Shown in pieces: positions 43,871-54,960 of a stretch of DNA of 64,000 bases. The stretch comes from Larix kaempferi (taxonomy: Eukaryota > Streptophyta > Pinopsida > Pinales > Pinaceae): contig BSBM01000106.1 in NCBI GenBank assembly GCA_027924585.1, positions 43,090,501-43,154,500 of the forward strand, written 5' to 3'. The translations under genes were made by a program, and so were the position numbers. Position 1 is the stretch's first letter. Each line of letters opens with the position of its first letter. Under the pieces are notes generated by a model that saw only the letters and a list, made by a program, of their open reading frames with translations, ran no database searches and was not told the DNA's origin.

Positions 43871-46535
43871 GAATTTTGAGAAAAAAAGTATCAGAGTCTT
43901 CCATCACCCCTAAATGAACCGTAGAGGTTCAGAGTACATGACAGATTGGTGGTAGATCCTAAGGATGGGATTGGGGTACGCTACACATTTCTATGTCAAC
44001 CTTGTTAAAAAATGAAATAGGTTCCCATGAGCATATTTTCATTCTGTTTCAAGCTAATTAAAAAATAAAATGGGTCCTTTCAAGCATATTTTACCTTTGG
44101 TTCCGAGCTTGTGTAAAAATGAAACCATTCCCAAGCATAGTTTACCTTTGGGTTTGAGCTTATGTAAAAATGAAACCATTCGTAAGCATAGTTTACCTTT
44201 GGTTTCAAGCTTATGTAAAAATGAAACCAATTACATCACGAGCATAGTTCTATTCCTATGTCAACCTCGTTAAAAAATGAAACAAATCCCCTCCTCTTGA
44301 GTCGCGTTTTGCACCAGATTTAATATCTGAACCTTCATTTCATTCACCTATGCTATTTGATCTTATTTTTTCTTCCTCCCGTGGTGAATATATTCCTATT
44401 AGTAACCATGAGTTTGATTTGATGAAGAAAATGAGTAGGCAAACAAACCGAAGCTTGGGGGGCATGTTTCCAGGCTCTAGATATCATATTGGAGGAAAGC
44501 CGTCAACTTCTTATGCTGGGGGGAAATTCCAACCTATGGATATCATGTTAGGAAGAAACCTGCCAATGGACATTATATCGAGCATAGTGTATTTTCTGTT
44601 ACAATCCCATTAAAAAATGAAGCAGACATCATGACCATTATTTTCACCAATCTCCGAGCTCGTTAAAATCAGTAAGACGGTATTGAGCTTACTTTTCACT
44701 TTTTTCGTGCTCTGGTTGAAACATGAAAAGTGGTTTGATATTACTTTTTACTTTTTCGTGCTTTGGTTCAAATATGAAAAAGATTCTGAGTGATTTTGAT
44801 ACCATTGTCATGCTCGTTAAAAATTTGAGTAAAAAGGTGTCTAATGAGTACAGGTTTATCACTTTATTTGGCCTCGCTAGACTACTTATGGAAAAGGAAC
44901 TATGCTGAGTTTACTTTTTCTTTGTCGTACTTGGTCACCAACCATGACAAAGTTTTCCATGGAGTCCTCTTTAAGCTCTTTTCAGACTCCCTAAATAGGA
45001 AAATATCGCCAAGCGAACTTGATTCTTTCACGCTTGTAAAAGTATTTGAAAGGTCGTCTTTCTGGTGATAATTTACCCCTTTTTCAGACCAAGAAGTACT
45101 ATTTACGAAAAAGGAGCGCTCCAGTTAATCATGGCTGGAATATTTCTCTCTCACATTGTTTTATCATTTTTCGAGTGAGGAGACTAACTTTTACGAAAAA
45201 TAACCTTATGGAGTCTTCTTTAGTTCTTTTCAGACTCTCTAAACATGAAATGACGCCGAGTTTACCTTCTCTGGAATCATTAAAATATGACATTGAAGGG
45301 CTTGTTTCGAAATGAACCCCTCCTATATTAGGCTCGTAAAACATTTGAGATTGGACTTGTCCAAAGGATGAGATATACTGAGCATCTATTACCCTCCTCA
45401 AGCTCATTAAAAAACATAAGAGGTACTCATTAATCATGATGGGGATAAGGAAATAATTTTTGTTTCATTGTAATTATGATAGTACTTAGTCACTCTTAAA
45501 CATGGCACTCATTTTCATATGCATTCAGATGCTGGGTAATCACTTTGTCTTCGAGTCCCATCGGTTACATGAGTCCCTTCACTCCTTTGAGTCATTCAAA
45601 GAATGCTTCCTCCATTAGTTGCATTAGGGGTTGGTGTTATTCTTGTCATGTCAATATTGTCGAGTCATGCCATTCCTATGATCAAGAGAGGTCTATTCAT
45701 CGAGTCAATATATGCGATCATGTTACCTTCTATCATGATGGTCATTCCCGAGTCAGTCTCAAGTGTCTCTCTACAGTTTGATCTACTCCAGAAATATTTG
45801 ATCTTGTTTCGTGTGGTTGATGGGGGAAACATCATGGCCCTCCTTCAACCAGTTTATCCTTGTCAACTTCAACACATCATCTGAAAATTAAACCTAGAAA
45901 CCAATAAAGTACCTTGGGCCTGCATTCCTTAATGGCATTCTACCTCATTTTCAACCTGAGTTCACATCATTGTATCTTAATTGAAATATTCCATCGAGTG
46001 TTCGACCTCATCTCATTGATTCACATTCGATGGTATGTACTATGATACCTTGGGAATCATTGAAATCAATAATGATTTCCCTCGTTCTTGTTAACAGTAT
46101 ACATCAATGACGGGTAATCAAGTGGTTTCTACCATGTTCGAACTCAAGACATTGTAATCACACGGTTAGATTCGTATCATTGCGGGTTTGGCTTGAAGAC
46201 CCTGGGTTAACTCATGTATCTTACCTAGGTTGTGATGGATATTTTTAGATTCATATTACATGGATCCAATTTTGTATTGGTCATGGATGTGTTATCGTCT
46301 CATCATGTATCTACGATTGTGTCTAGTAGCCATGATTTTGTTTATTCGGTCTTTACTACTATGGATCTACAATGTATTGGTCGGAAGCCATGTTATGAGT
46401 CATGTGAGACATGTATCTCAGAGTCAGTAACACTACATAAAATCTATTTCGACCAATGATCCTTGCCTCAATCCTTCATATTGCAAAGCATTTCACTTGT
46501 TCTATTTTACCAGCTTCATGCTTTGGGGGGCATTT
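43871..46535. other. BR internal 3' region, no enzyme recognised
   Basis: Several frames of 60-100 codons exist without known motifs. One (44350-44613) gives ISNHEFDLMKKMSRQTNRSL. The stretch 44640-45440 repeats phrases like TTTTTCGTGCT-TGGTT and CTCGTTAAAA, which suggests old internal duplication. It ends at the G-rich tract before the right LTR of BR. Confidence 0.45.
44081..44233. repeat. 51-bp tandem repeat, three copies
   Basis: Units beginning at AAGCATA(T/G)TTTACCTTTGG start at about 44082, 44133 and 44184; the third is followed by the start of a partial fourth. Each contains GCTT(G/A)TGTAAAAATGAAACC. Confidence 0.85.
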
Positions 46536-47514
46536 TGTTACACCAAAATATAGTCATCATGAGTCATGTGTCATATCTATGCCTTAATCCCTGAAGTCCC
46601 TTAGCTAAAACATCAAGAGAAAGGTTGTTATCATTTCCTTTTGTCTTTTGTAGTCATCTCGATGCACCCTTCTTTCTAGCAAGGAGCGTCGAACCCAAGG
46701 TGATGCACTCTACATCTTAGCAGAGTGCGTCAGTGATGCAATGTTCCTTTGTACAAGGTGCAGTGATCCAATTCTAATGCAGGTTTCCTTTGTGTAAGGT
46801 GCGTTGCAGTTGGTTAAATTGGATAAAAGGAAGCTTCGAGCAACTTCGCGAAGCTTGGTGATGTGGAGGCTTATCCCTAAATGCTTGGAAAGGTGGGACT
46901 CGATCCCCTAACATAGTGGGATGATCCTTTAAGCCTATCCCCTAAATCCTCAACCTCTCCTATCCCTTTTGCTCAAGATATATGAACCCCCTCTCCATTG
47001 TTAAGGATGGAAGGATAAAGTACCCATATGCTGGTGGAATTTGGTCAGGAGATCCTCTTCATCCATATGAGGCTAGAAGGCTTTGATATTTTGAGGCAAT
47101 ATCATTTGAGTTGGAGTCATAACGTCAAGGCATCGATTATAACTCTCTACTCTGTATTTTCTGCAAATTACATTTAATATAAATATATTTCCATAAACTT
47201 GTCATGTTTTATAATAGTGTTTAGGATTGGATTCTTTGACTGTTGATCTAGTTAGATTCATAATCATATGCTTTCATATTGTTCATTTAATTCCACTTGA
47301 TTCTTGTTGTTTTGTAGCTGAAGATTAATGAATTGGGAGTAGATCAAACGAGAAGAATTGAATTGCATTTATGAGGTAACTCACTTTCAGATCTACCTTG
47401 CAATTTAATCTAACTAGGAAAGATAATTATGCTATGTACTCATTTTTTTCTAGATCTAAATCATTTAGGATAGAGAGATCAATTTTTTTCCGCATTAACA
47501 GATTGTCTATAAAC
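46536..47514 (+). repeat. 3' LTR of BR
   Basis: Starts TGTTACACCAAAAT, ends ATAAACA, preceded by the G-rich tract GGGGGGCATTT and followed by the target duplication TTGTT. An earlier CA at 47499 (GCATTAACA) is an alternative end, but the transposase frame fits 47514. Confidence 0.85.
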
Positions 47515-47519
47515 ATTGT

Positions 47520-49359
47520 TCCAGGTATTTAATTAGTCTGGAATATTTTTTTGAAAGTAATATAATAAATATTTCTTTGTTTCGTTGCATGAGAATATAT
47601 TTTATATAGAAGGACGCATAAGTAAATATAATTGTATGTTGAATCAATTAAGTAAGTACCAAGTGAAATATATGAATGTATATATTGAGCCTCTTATTGA
47701 TGAGCTACTGAAGTTATGGGATGACATCACTATGTATAGCATCAATAGACCAATAGGGAAAAAATAACTTCAATTCCATGGAATACTTGCATGGACAATT
47801 CATGATGCTCCCTGGTTAAAACATTTTTGTGGTATGTACTAACTTTCTGTTGCACTTTAATATTATATAATTTACTGAAAATATCATGCATTTTTTAAAT
47901 TATTAATCATTTTCTACATTAATACATATATGTTGTAGGTCTTCAAACAAAGGGTAAATTTTCATATCTAGTTTGTGGTCCTAGGGTAAAATCTCATCGA
48001 TCAAGAAGTTTAGGAAAGGAGGCGTTTGATGAGTATAGGCACTTTCTCCCTAAGAATCATAGATATTGAAATACTGAGAAAAAAAATCAATGGTAAAGAA
48101 GAGAATGGAAAAAAACCTCAAAGAATGACTCCTCACCTATGGAAGTTGGAATATAACATAAATCGTCAAGGTATGCAAATTGTCTATGTATCATATGTAA
48201 TATTATGATTTCTTTTAGTGAATTTTTTTACCGTATGATATATCATTAATTATTGTTAATGTGATTTCATTTTTGTATCATTAATGTCTTTAAAGCATCA
48301 ATGAGATTCCACGAGGACTGAAAACTTACCCCATACAATTCAATAGGTTTCCCTACTACAAGCACTTACAAACAACTCATTTGTTTGATATAATGCATAT
48401 CAGGAAGAATGTAACATAAACATTATGGATAATCTTAGATGGAAAGAATGACAAAGAAAGAATTGGAAAAATTTGTAGTGACATTGTGGAAGCCAATCAT
48501 GCAATGACAAGCACGATTATATCTAATGGTGATGGAGACCAAAATATTAGTCTCCCATGGTTATTGACTAAGCAAGAAAACAATGTTGTAAAAGAGGTCA
48601 CTTGAAAAATTAGGTTTCCGACGGAGTTTTTGCCGAACATACAAAATATCTTAACAGAAAAAGGTGAATTTGGTGGGGTCAAAACTCATGACTAACATAC
48701 ATTCATTAAGGTAATTAATTAGGTATATGTCCATATTGGTGTACATCATTTTATTAATTTTTCTCTTATTTGGAAATAAATAATGATTTGGTTTTTGTTA
48801 CAGTATGTTCTACCTCTATCTCTCCCAGATATCTTTGACAATGACATAAAACAAGTTATATATGATCTTGGAAAATACATGAGGCAAGTAATGATTTATA
48901 TGAAAAATGTTTGCTCACTGTTTTGTAGAACTTAGTGGCATATTGTGCTTTATAGCTTGCAATTTTATATATTCCTTAATCTTGTTGAAATGTGTTACTT
49001 TCTTCCATAATTTGTAGGTGGATTTCATTTAAAGAAATCCATAAAGAAGATACTTGATATTGAAAGAGAGAAATTCCATTTCTAATGTATGAAATGGAGA
49101 AGTATCTACCTCGGGTATTTTTCAATGCACAAGAACACTACCTCATACATCAAGTTGAGGAGATTGAATTGTGTGGACATGTACACACAAGTTTGATGTG
49201 GATGGTGGAGAGGCAATTGAATTCATTGAAGGATTTTGTTATCCAAAGAGCATGTCCAGAGGGTTCTAAGGTGGAGGGATATATGGTATATCAATGCATG
49301 GTGTATATTAGTCAATATCTTCCTGAATCAACATACAATATCAATGTGCATCGCATTTG
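47520..49359 (+). pseudogene. CACTA transposase Tnp2, C-terminal part with DUF4218-like region
   Basis: Downstream half of the gene broken at 27033. Blocks in order: KYMNVYIEPLIDELLKLWDD and NRPIGKK (47660-47767), QFHGILAWTIHDAP (after TAA at 47765), GLQTKGKFSYLVCGPRVKSH and GKEAFDEYRHFLPKNHRY (47938-48070), PHLWKLEYN (48140), LFDIMHIRKNV (48375). The last block, YLPRVFFNAQEHYLIHQVEE with RQLNSLKDFVIQRACPEGSK (49085-49300), matches the DUF4218 region common at the C-terminus of these transposases. Introns with GT/AG remain in places (after 47831 and before 47940). Several stops. Copia-2 cuts it at 49359. Confidence 0.9.
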
Positions 49360-50994
49360 TGTTGGTTGTGGAGCCTGATCTTGCTTATTCAGAGGTCATG
49401 TTTCAGCCGTGTTTGGATCCCAACCCATGATGGGGGGGTTTGGGGGGAATTCCCCCCAATATGGTCACCATGGGGGGCCCAAGGGGGAAGGAAACTACAT
49501 TTTAGGAGCTCCTCCCTGGCGGGGGTTTGGGGGGCAGTGTCCCCATAGTGAAAAGTTCGAAAAAAATTCCTTGTAAAATGTTGTAATTTCATAGGCATGA
49601 CTTGGTCAATAATGGGTGATTTACGGGTCCATGGTATTGGGTGTTCCATAGTATTTTCCCATGGTAATCCCTCTTTGAAAGGAATGAATTTTAATACGGT
49701 TGTGTGTTGTAGCATTGTAAAGATCTCTATGATTGTGTAAGAGAGACTGTGAGAGAGTGAAGAGGAAATTGCAGCGGATGTGTTGTGGGTTGTATCCCTT
49801 CATTTTGTTGGATGGTATAATAGTAAGGACTGGCAATTTCTGTGTGCACGTAGCCCATCTTGGGTGAACCATGTTATATTGGTGTTTCTCTTGTATTGTG
49901 TTTATGTGATTGATAATTGCATCTTGTTTATTGTTATTGTTAACGGACAATCCACTCGGGTGGACACGAGCCGAATCTCCCTAGTTCAAGTGAATCTAGA
50001 ACAAATAGAACATAATACAAAACTCATTTCCTAGATCTAGTTACAGATTGAGTACTTAGATATCGTACCTTTTAGATCGTGGATCCTTCTCCTTGTTGTT
50101 GCTCCAAGTCTCGTGGTCGTCAGATCTCCAGCTGCAAAACCTGTCAAGGCAATATGGAAACAATACAAGCAGTACAAGATATCTAAACAATAATTGATCT
50201 AAACTAACAGTTGAGGAAGAAAGTTCTAAACATTATCAATGAGACAACATTTATGGAAAGAGATTATATTAAATGTATAAAAAGGTGGGAATACATAGAA
50301 AAGGTGAAGCTACAACCAAAGCCTAAACGTTGCATCCTCCATCCAACATGTCCAATCCAAGCCTCCAAGATGGTACAAGCTTCCCAATCACCAGTATGGA
50401 TCCTATCAGCATGAGGGTACCATAGACCTTCCCCCCTCCCATGGAGAGAGTGGATGTTTATATAGGGCTAAAGAGATAGGATAGGTTGAGGATTAGGGGG
50501 AGATGGTTAAGAGATCTTTCCATAAGGTTAGGAACCGAAATGCCACCTCACCTAGAGCCTAGGGATAGGCCTCCACATCACTCATCTTTGAGAATGGGCT
50601 CGAAGATACTCTTTTATCCAAATAACTGACATTGTCGCAGGTTGCATTAGGACAACCTGCAACGTCGCATGTTGCACAAGGGCAGACTGCGACGACCTTG
50701 AAAAGTAGGTTAGTTAAGCCATCTAGTCATGGGAAACTTTAGGGATGTGTTTTTACTCTAAAATGGGTTTAGGTAAAATAGCAAAGAGTTTACACAATGG
50801 TCAAGATGACAACATTATCACAACGGTCATAATGACAACACTTGGTCATAATGACAGTACTTGCAACGGTCATGGTGACGACACTAGGTCAGGATGACGA
50901 CACTTGCAACACTTGTGACACTTGCGACACTTGCACAAGGGTGACGACATTTTGGTGTAACAGTTATTGCTCTGCGATCCTGGTTTTTCTAATA
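49360..50994 (+). repeat. 5' LTR of copia-2, interrupted by a solo LTR
   Basis: It shares its first 16 bp and its 3' half with the copia-1 LTR. The 5' part differs and contains G-rich runs at 49432-49535. Without the 1025-bp insert and target copy it is about 605 bp. Confidence 0.85.
49938..50962 (-). mobile_element. Solo LTR of a BR-related family, reverse orientation
   Basis: Plus strand starts TGTTAACGGACAATCC and ends TTTTGGTGTAACA, flanked by GTTAT (49933-49937, 50963-50967). Reverse-complemented it starts TGTTACACCAAAAT, as in the BR LTRs, and shares the GCAGCTGGAGATC block and the TTTAATATAA-TTTCCATAAA block. The minus strand also has a TATA-like TATATAAACATCC near 50452-50465. 1025 bp. 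Confidence 0.93.
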
Positions 50995-50997
50995 ATT

Positions 50998-51800
50998 GGT
51001 ATAAGAGCCAAAGATTTATTTGGCAGATAAACTCATAGGAAAGAAAGGTTCCTCGTTCGAGTGGGAACAATGGCGGAAAAGGAAAGTTTAAGGTTGAGAA
51101 ATTTAACAGCCAAAACTACCAGTTATGGAAAATGCAAATTGATGACTATCTATATCAGAAGGCTTTATTCCTACTGTTGGGAGGAAAAGAAAAACAACTG
51201 GTGACTATGAAGGATGAAGAATGGGAGGTTCTTGACAGAAAGGCACCGAACAATATGACTATTCCTAGATTCGTCGGTGGATTTCAATATATCAAAATAA
51301 AATACAATAGAGGGTCCAATGAGTGCATTGGGTAAACTGTATGAAAAACCCTCGGTCGCCAATAAGGTATTTCTAATGAAGTGTTTATTTAATATGAAGA
51401 TGTAAGAAGAATGATCTGTTGCTGATCATTTAAATGAATTTAATACGATTACAAATCAACTAAGTTTTGTAAAAGTGAACTTTGATGATGAATTTAGGGC
51501 TCTTCTAATCTTGTGCTCATTGCTAGAAATATGGAATGTCTTGGTCATGGCTGTAAGTTTCTCTTTCTTTGGTTCAAACACTTTGAAATTTGATGATGTT
51601 TTTTCTTTTATTCTTAGGGAGGAAATGCAAAGGAAAAGCACATGTGGGACATCAGGTAATGCATTGACCATGGAGGGCAACGGAAGACAAAGGGAGAGAG
51701 GAAAGAGCTCAGGTAATCGCAACAATTACAGGAAGGGTAGAACCAAGTCCAGACTGGGAAATATAGAGTGCTGGAACTATGGAAAGAAAGGATATATGAA
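50998..51800 (+). pseudogene. Copia-2 gag
   Basis: FNSQNYQLWKMQIDDYLYQ-type start after 51075, then LLGGKEKQLVTMKDEEWEVL, FNTITNQLS-like and LLILCSLLEIWN. It follows copia-1 gag throughout but has frameshifts near 51310 and stops. The zinc knuckle starts CWNYGKKGYMN (51770): the second Cys is Tyr and the His is Tyr, and the frame is cut by the solo LTR at 51802. Confidence 0.88.
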
Positions 51801-51801
51801 T

Positions 51802-53846
51802 TGTAATACCCACCTCGGTACTTTAACTGATTAGACTAATGAGGGTACTAGTTTTGAAATGAACAGGCTAAGTAAAACACGAACCATTTGAATTTACTTT
51901 GAGAATGCTTTAAAATGAAAATGAAGAATAGTGTATATGATCGACTGACTGAGATACTAGAATGCAGGATATAAATATTTTATATAGTGCAGCGCTACTA
52001 ATGTGTGCTTGAATGTGTGCAGTGGCAAGTAAGACGATATATCGACTGACCCACAATGGATATTTAGGGGTCATAAGAATGGAAAGAACACATAGGGGTG
52101 TGACGACTGACTGTCGACCCTGGATTAGCAATCCACGCACGGGTGAAGCCGTTTCAACTCACCCGGGGAAGCGTATGCCATACGGGCAAGGCCATAATGA
52201 TTTGGTCACGTACGATGAGTTGAGGGGTGCGCAATAAGGAGAGTCTTATCCCTCAACACCCCTTATTCTGAAGGAGCGTAGTTGATAGATCGCGGTAACG
52301 GTTCCCGGTCACTACGTAGTACTCTCCATAAGAAGGAATAAATGAAACTGTTAGAAGGGCCCACTGAAGAGGTACTTACACAAGAACAAGAGGAAGAAAA
52401 TTAATCAATGGTATAAATGAAAATTTCACATAAGATTTAAGAAATACTTTATTTCATTTTGTTCTATTTTATTAATTTGAATAATTCTATTCAAGATTTT
52501 ATTTTTAATTGTTTTCATTAATTTGAATTATTCATTTTAATTGATTTTATTAACTTGAAAAAGAATCGAAGAGATTGATTTTATTCAATATTAAATTTGA
52601 TTAATTATGCTGATTGAAAAAGATTAATAATATGAGAATTATTTTTATTCAAAGATTTTAATTTAATGGATTTTATTATATTGAATTATCCTATACAAAT
52701 TCTATTCTTGATTTCATTAATTAAATTTTTTATTTTAATTAATTTTATTATATTGAAAAGGGGTTAAAAGATTGACTTTACTTATATTAAATTTGATTAA
52801 TTTTATTATTAAGAAAAATGATTATTTATTCAAAAGATTTTATTATTTTAAATCATTCTATTAAAAATTCTATTTAATTGACTTCATTATTTGAGAAAGG
52901 ATTGAAATAGGTCATTAATAAAAGAATTGTTTTTCTTTTATTATTATTCAAGATTTTTTTTACTTTAATTAATTTTATTATTCATTTAAATTATTTTATA
53001 AAGAGAAAATTTAAAATAGATTATACTTTTAGTAAAATGAATCATCTTTTAATTCAATCTTAATATTAGGAAAATAAAGAAAAGTAGAAAGCAATAAGTC
53101 TAACTAAAAGATTGTTAAGTAAACTAAATGAGAACCAAAAGAGAAGTAGAACTCTTCTATACCTAACTCCCACTGATCTAGGGACTTAGGTGCACAATAA
53201 AAACATTAAGAAGACACATGTGTTTGAGAATATTGGAAATTAAAATATTAAATTAAATTAAATATGTGCATGGACATACACATGGCACACAGGCTTTTGC
53301 TATATAATGAGGGAGGAGAAGGAGAGAAAGATATCTCTTGCTCCTTAATGCTGCATGGTCATCATAATCTCGGATTATGTTATGATCCTTGGAGTTGGGA
53401 TTAGCCAGAACGGGGATTGGAAGATCCTTTCGGGAGGCTAGCTTGTGTGTTCTTGCGACCCCATTTGCTCGGGGGTTCGGGGTGAAGAAGAATAACCCCG
53501 ATACGGTAGGGAAGTCAACTGAGGGGTCACTCGGTACTTCGTCAGGAAATTGGATTGGATCGTGTGGGAACCACTTCGAGGACTCCATCGATTCGTTGGA
53601 CCAACCATCGAAAATAGGTTTGAAGTATTTAGTTCATTTATTTTGCTAATTCTTGTGATGGAATGAATAAATTTGGGTATATAGTTTTATTTATTTGACA
53701 TTCATGTACTACAATAGATAGAACTAGATATGTGGCCTCTATATCTTCTTCTGAAAAACCGTACTGGAAGTTCTGCAATTAATTATACTTATATTTTCAA
53801 ATTCCGTGGAAATCTTTTTGGGGAACCCGAAATGGGGGTTCCTACA
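51802..53846 (+). mobile_element. Solo LTR, plus orientation, related to the LTRs at 61337 and 8292
   Basis: Starts TGTAATACCCACC and ends GGGGGTTCCTACA, flanked by TGAAT (51797-51801) and CGAAT (53847-53851), one mismatch. The middle (52430-53060) is extremely AT-rich. A block with GGCAAGGCCATAATGA, GTACGATGAGTTGAGGGGTG and the later CCCTTATTCTG region corresponds to 61965-62035 in the right LTR. 2045 bp. Confidence 0.9.
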
Positions 53847-53851
53847 CGAAT

Positions 53852-54960
53852 AAAGACTGCATATCTCTAAAGAAGAAAGGAGATGGACAGTAAGAGACTA
53901 CCCAGGAAGAAAATGTAGAAGGTGATGTGATACAAGATGCTTTGATTCTTGCATTAGATAATACTAGTGATTACTGGGTAGTAGATTCATGGGCTTCATG
54001 CCATGCTACACCCCGTAGAAAATTATTTCACGATTATGTTCCAGGTGATTTTGGACATGTTTTATTGGGTGATGATGAACCATATAAAATTGTTGGAATG
54101 GGTAAGGTACGGATAACGTTAAAGAATGGTGAATGGATGCTGATATATGTTAGGCATATTCCTGCTATGAAAAGAAATTTGATCTCAATAGGAAAGTTGG
54201 GAGATGGTGGTTGTTTATCTACGTTTGTAGAAACGTGGTGGAACATCACTTAAGTATCAATGGTGAAAGAAAAAGGAGACAAGATTGATACATTGTATCT
54301 ATGTCCTCATAATATTGAATGCTCTATCCCTTTAGTTTCTACAAGAACATATACAACTTTATGGAATCATAGGCTTGGCCACATGAGTGAGAAGGGGATG
54401 CAGATTCTTTGCTTAAGGAAGTTGCTGCCAGATCTAAAGTAGGTAATTTTGGAATTATGTGAGAACTGTGTTTATGGAAAACAGAAGAGAGTCAGATTTC
54501 TCAGGGTTGGGAAACAGAAGAAGAGTGAAAATTTTGAGCTTGTGCATACATATGTGTGGGGATTGGATCAAGTACAATCTCTTGGTGGATCTCATTATTA
54601 TGTTAATTTTATTGATGATGAAACTAGAAAAACTTGGTTTTATTGCATTAGGCATAAATATGACGTGTTTTCTACTTTTGAGAAATGGAAAGCTTTGGTT
54701 GAGAATGAGACATGGAAAAGTTTGTAGTGTCTTAGACATGATAATGGAGGTGAGTACTGTGGAAAGGAGTTTGATAGTTATTGTTCACACCATGAGATTT
54801 GTATAGAGAAGACAATCCAAGGAACACTACAAGAAAATGGTGTGTCATAAAGGATGAACAAAACAACCATGGAGCATGCAAGGTGTATGAGGTTGCATGC
54901 AAGGTTGCCCCTATAGTTTTGGGTAGATGCTATAGATACTGTTGTTTTCTTAATAAAGAG
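53852..54960 (+). pseudogene. Copia-2 protease and integrase
   Basis: The end of the zinc knuckle is followed by DYWVVDSWASCHATPRRK (about 53963). The catalytic D-S-G has become D-S-W, which would abolish aspartic protease activity. HHRLGHMSEKGMQILCL-like and CENCVYGKQKRV give the integrase zinc region. FIDDETRKTWFYCIRHKYDV is intact here, showing the uninterrupted version of the site where copia-1 has a solo LTR. The second Asp motif reads RHDNGGEYC and the Glu region is decayed (stop at 54848). Confidence 0.9.

Larger units (their letters stand above)
27034..47514 (+). mobile_element. Large LTR retrotransposon BR (20.5 kb with nested inserts)
   Basis: Left LTR 27034-27983 (then interrupted) and right LTR 46536-47514 align over about 950 bp. 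The left starts TGTCACACCAAAAT and the right TGTTACACCAAAAT; a G-rich tract (GCTTTGGGGGGCATTT) precedes the right LTR. Insertion into CACTA Tnp2 is shown by the split coding sequence. Own internal DNA is 34076-36300 and 43403-46535. It contains a knuckle-like protein (34414-35379) but no recognised protease, RT or integrase, so BR looks non-autonomous. Copia-1 sits in its left LTR and El2 in its interior. Confidence 0.88.
24661..49359 (+). mobile_element. CACTA (En/Spm) DNA transposon, 5' part, split by a 20.5-kb insertion
   Basis: The 5' end CACTAGTACATACGGGTC at 24661 carries the CACTA terminus. Subterminal TTTGTCG and CGACAAA motifs recur in both orientations to about 25000, including ATTTCGACGATCGTCGAA. 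Tnp2 coding sequence follows (25681-27033) and resumes at 47520 after retrotransposon BR. It ends at 49359, where copia-2 inserted. The 3' terminus is not visible in the window. Own sequence within this span is about 4.2 kb. Confidence 0.88.

Noticed and set aside
47499-47504. Alternative BR end at GCATTAACA with GATTG duplication
   Set aside because: It would need the left LTR to start TTTGTCAC, and it breaks the transposase frame; the 47514 end with TTGTT fits both.
50842-51030. Frame with DTCDTCDTCTRV repeats
   Set aside because: Derived from short GACACTTGC repeats in the reversed solo LTR; not a metal-binding protein.
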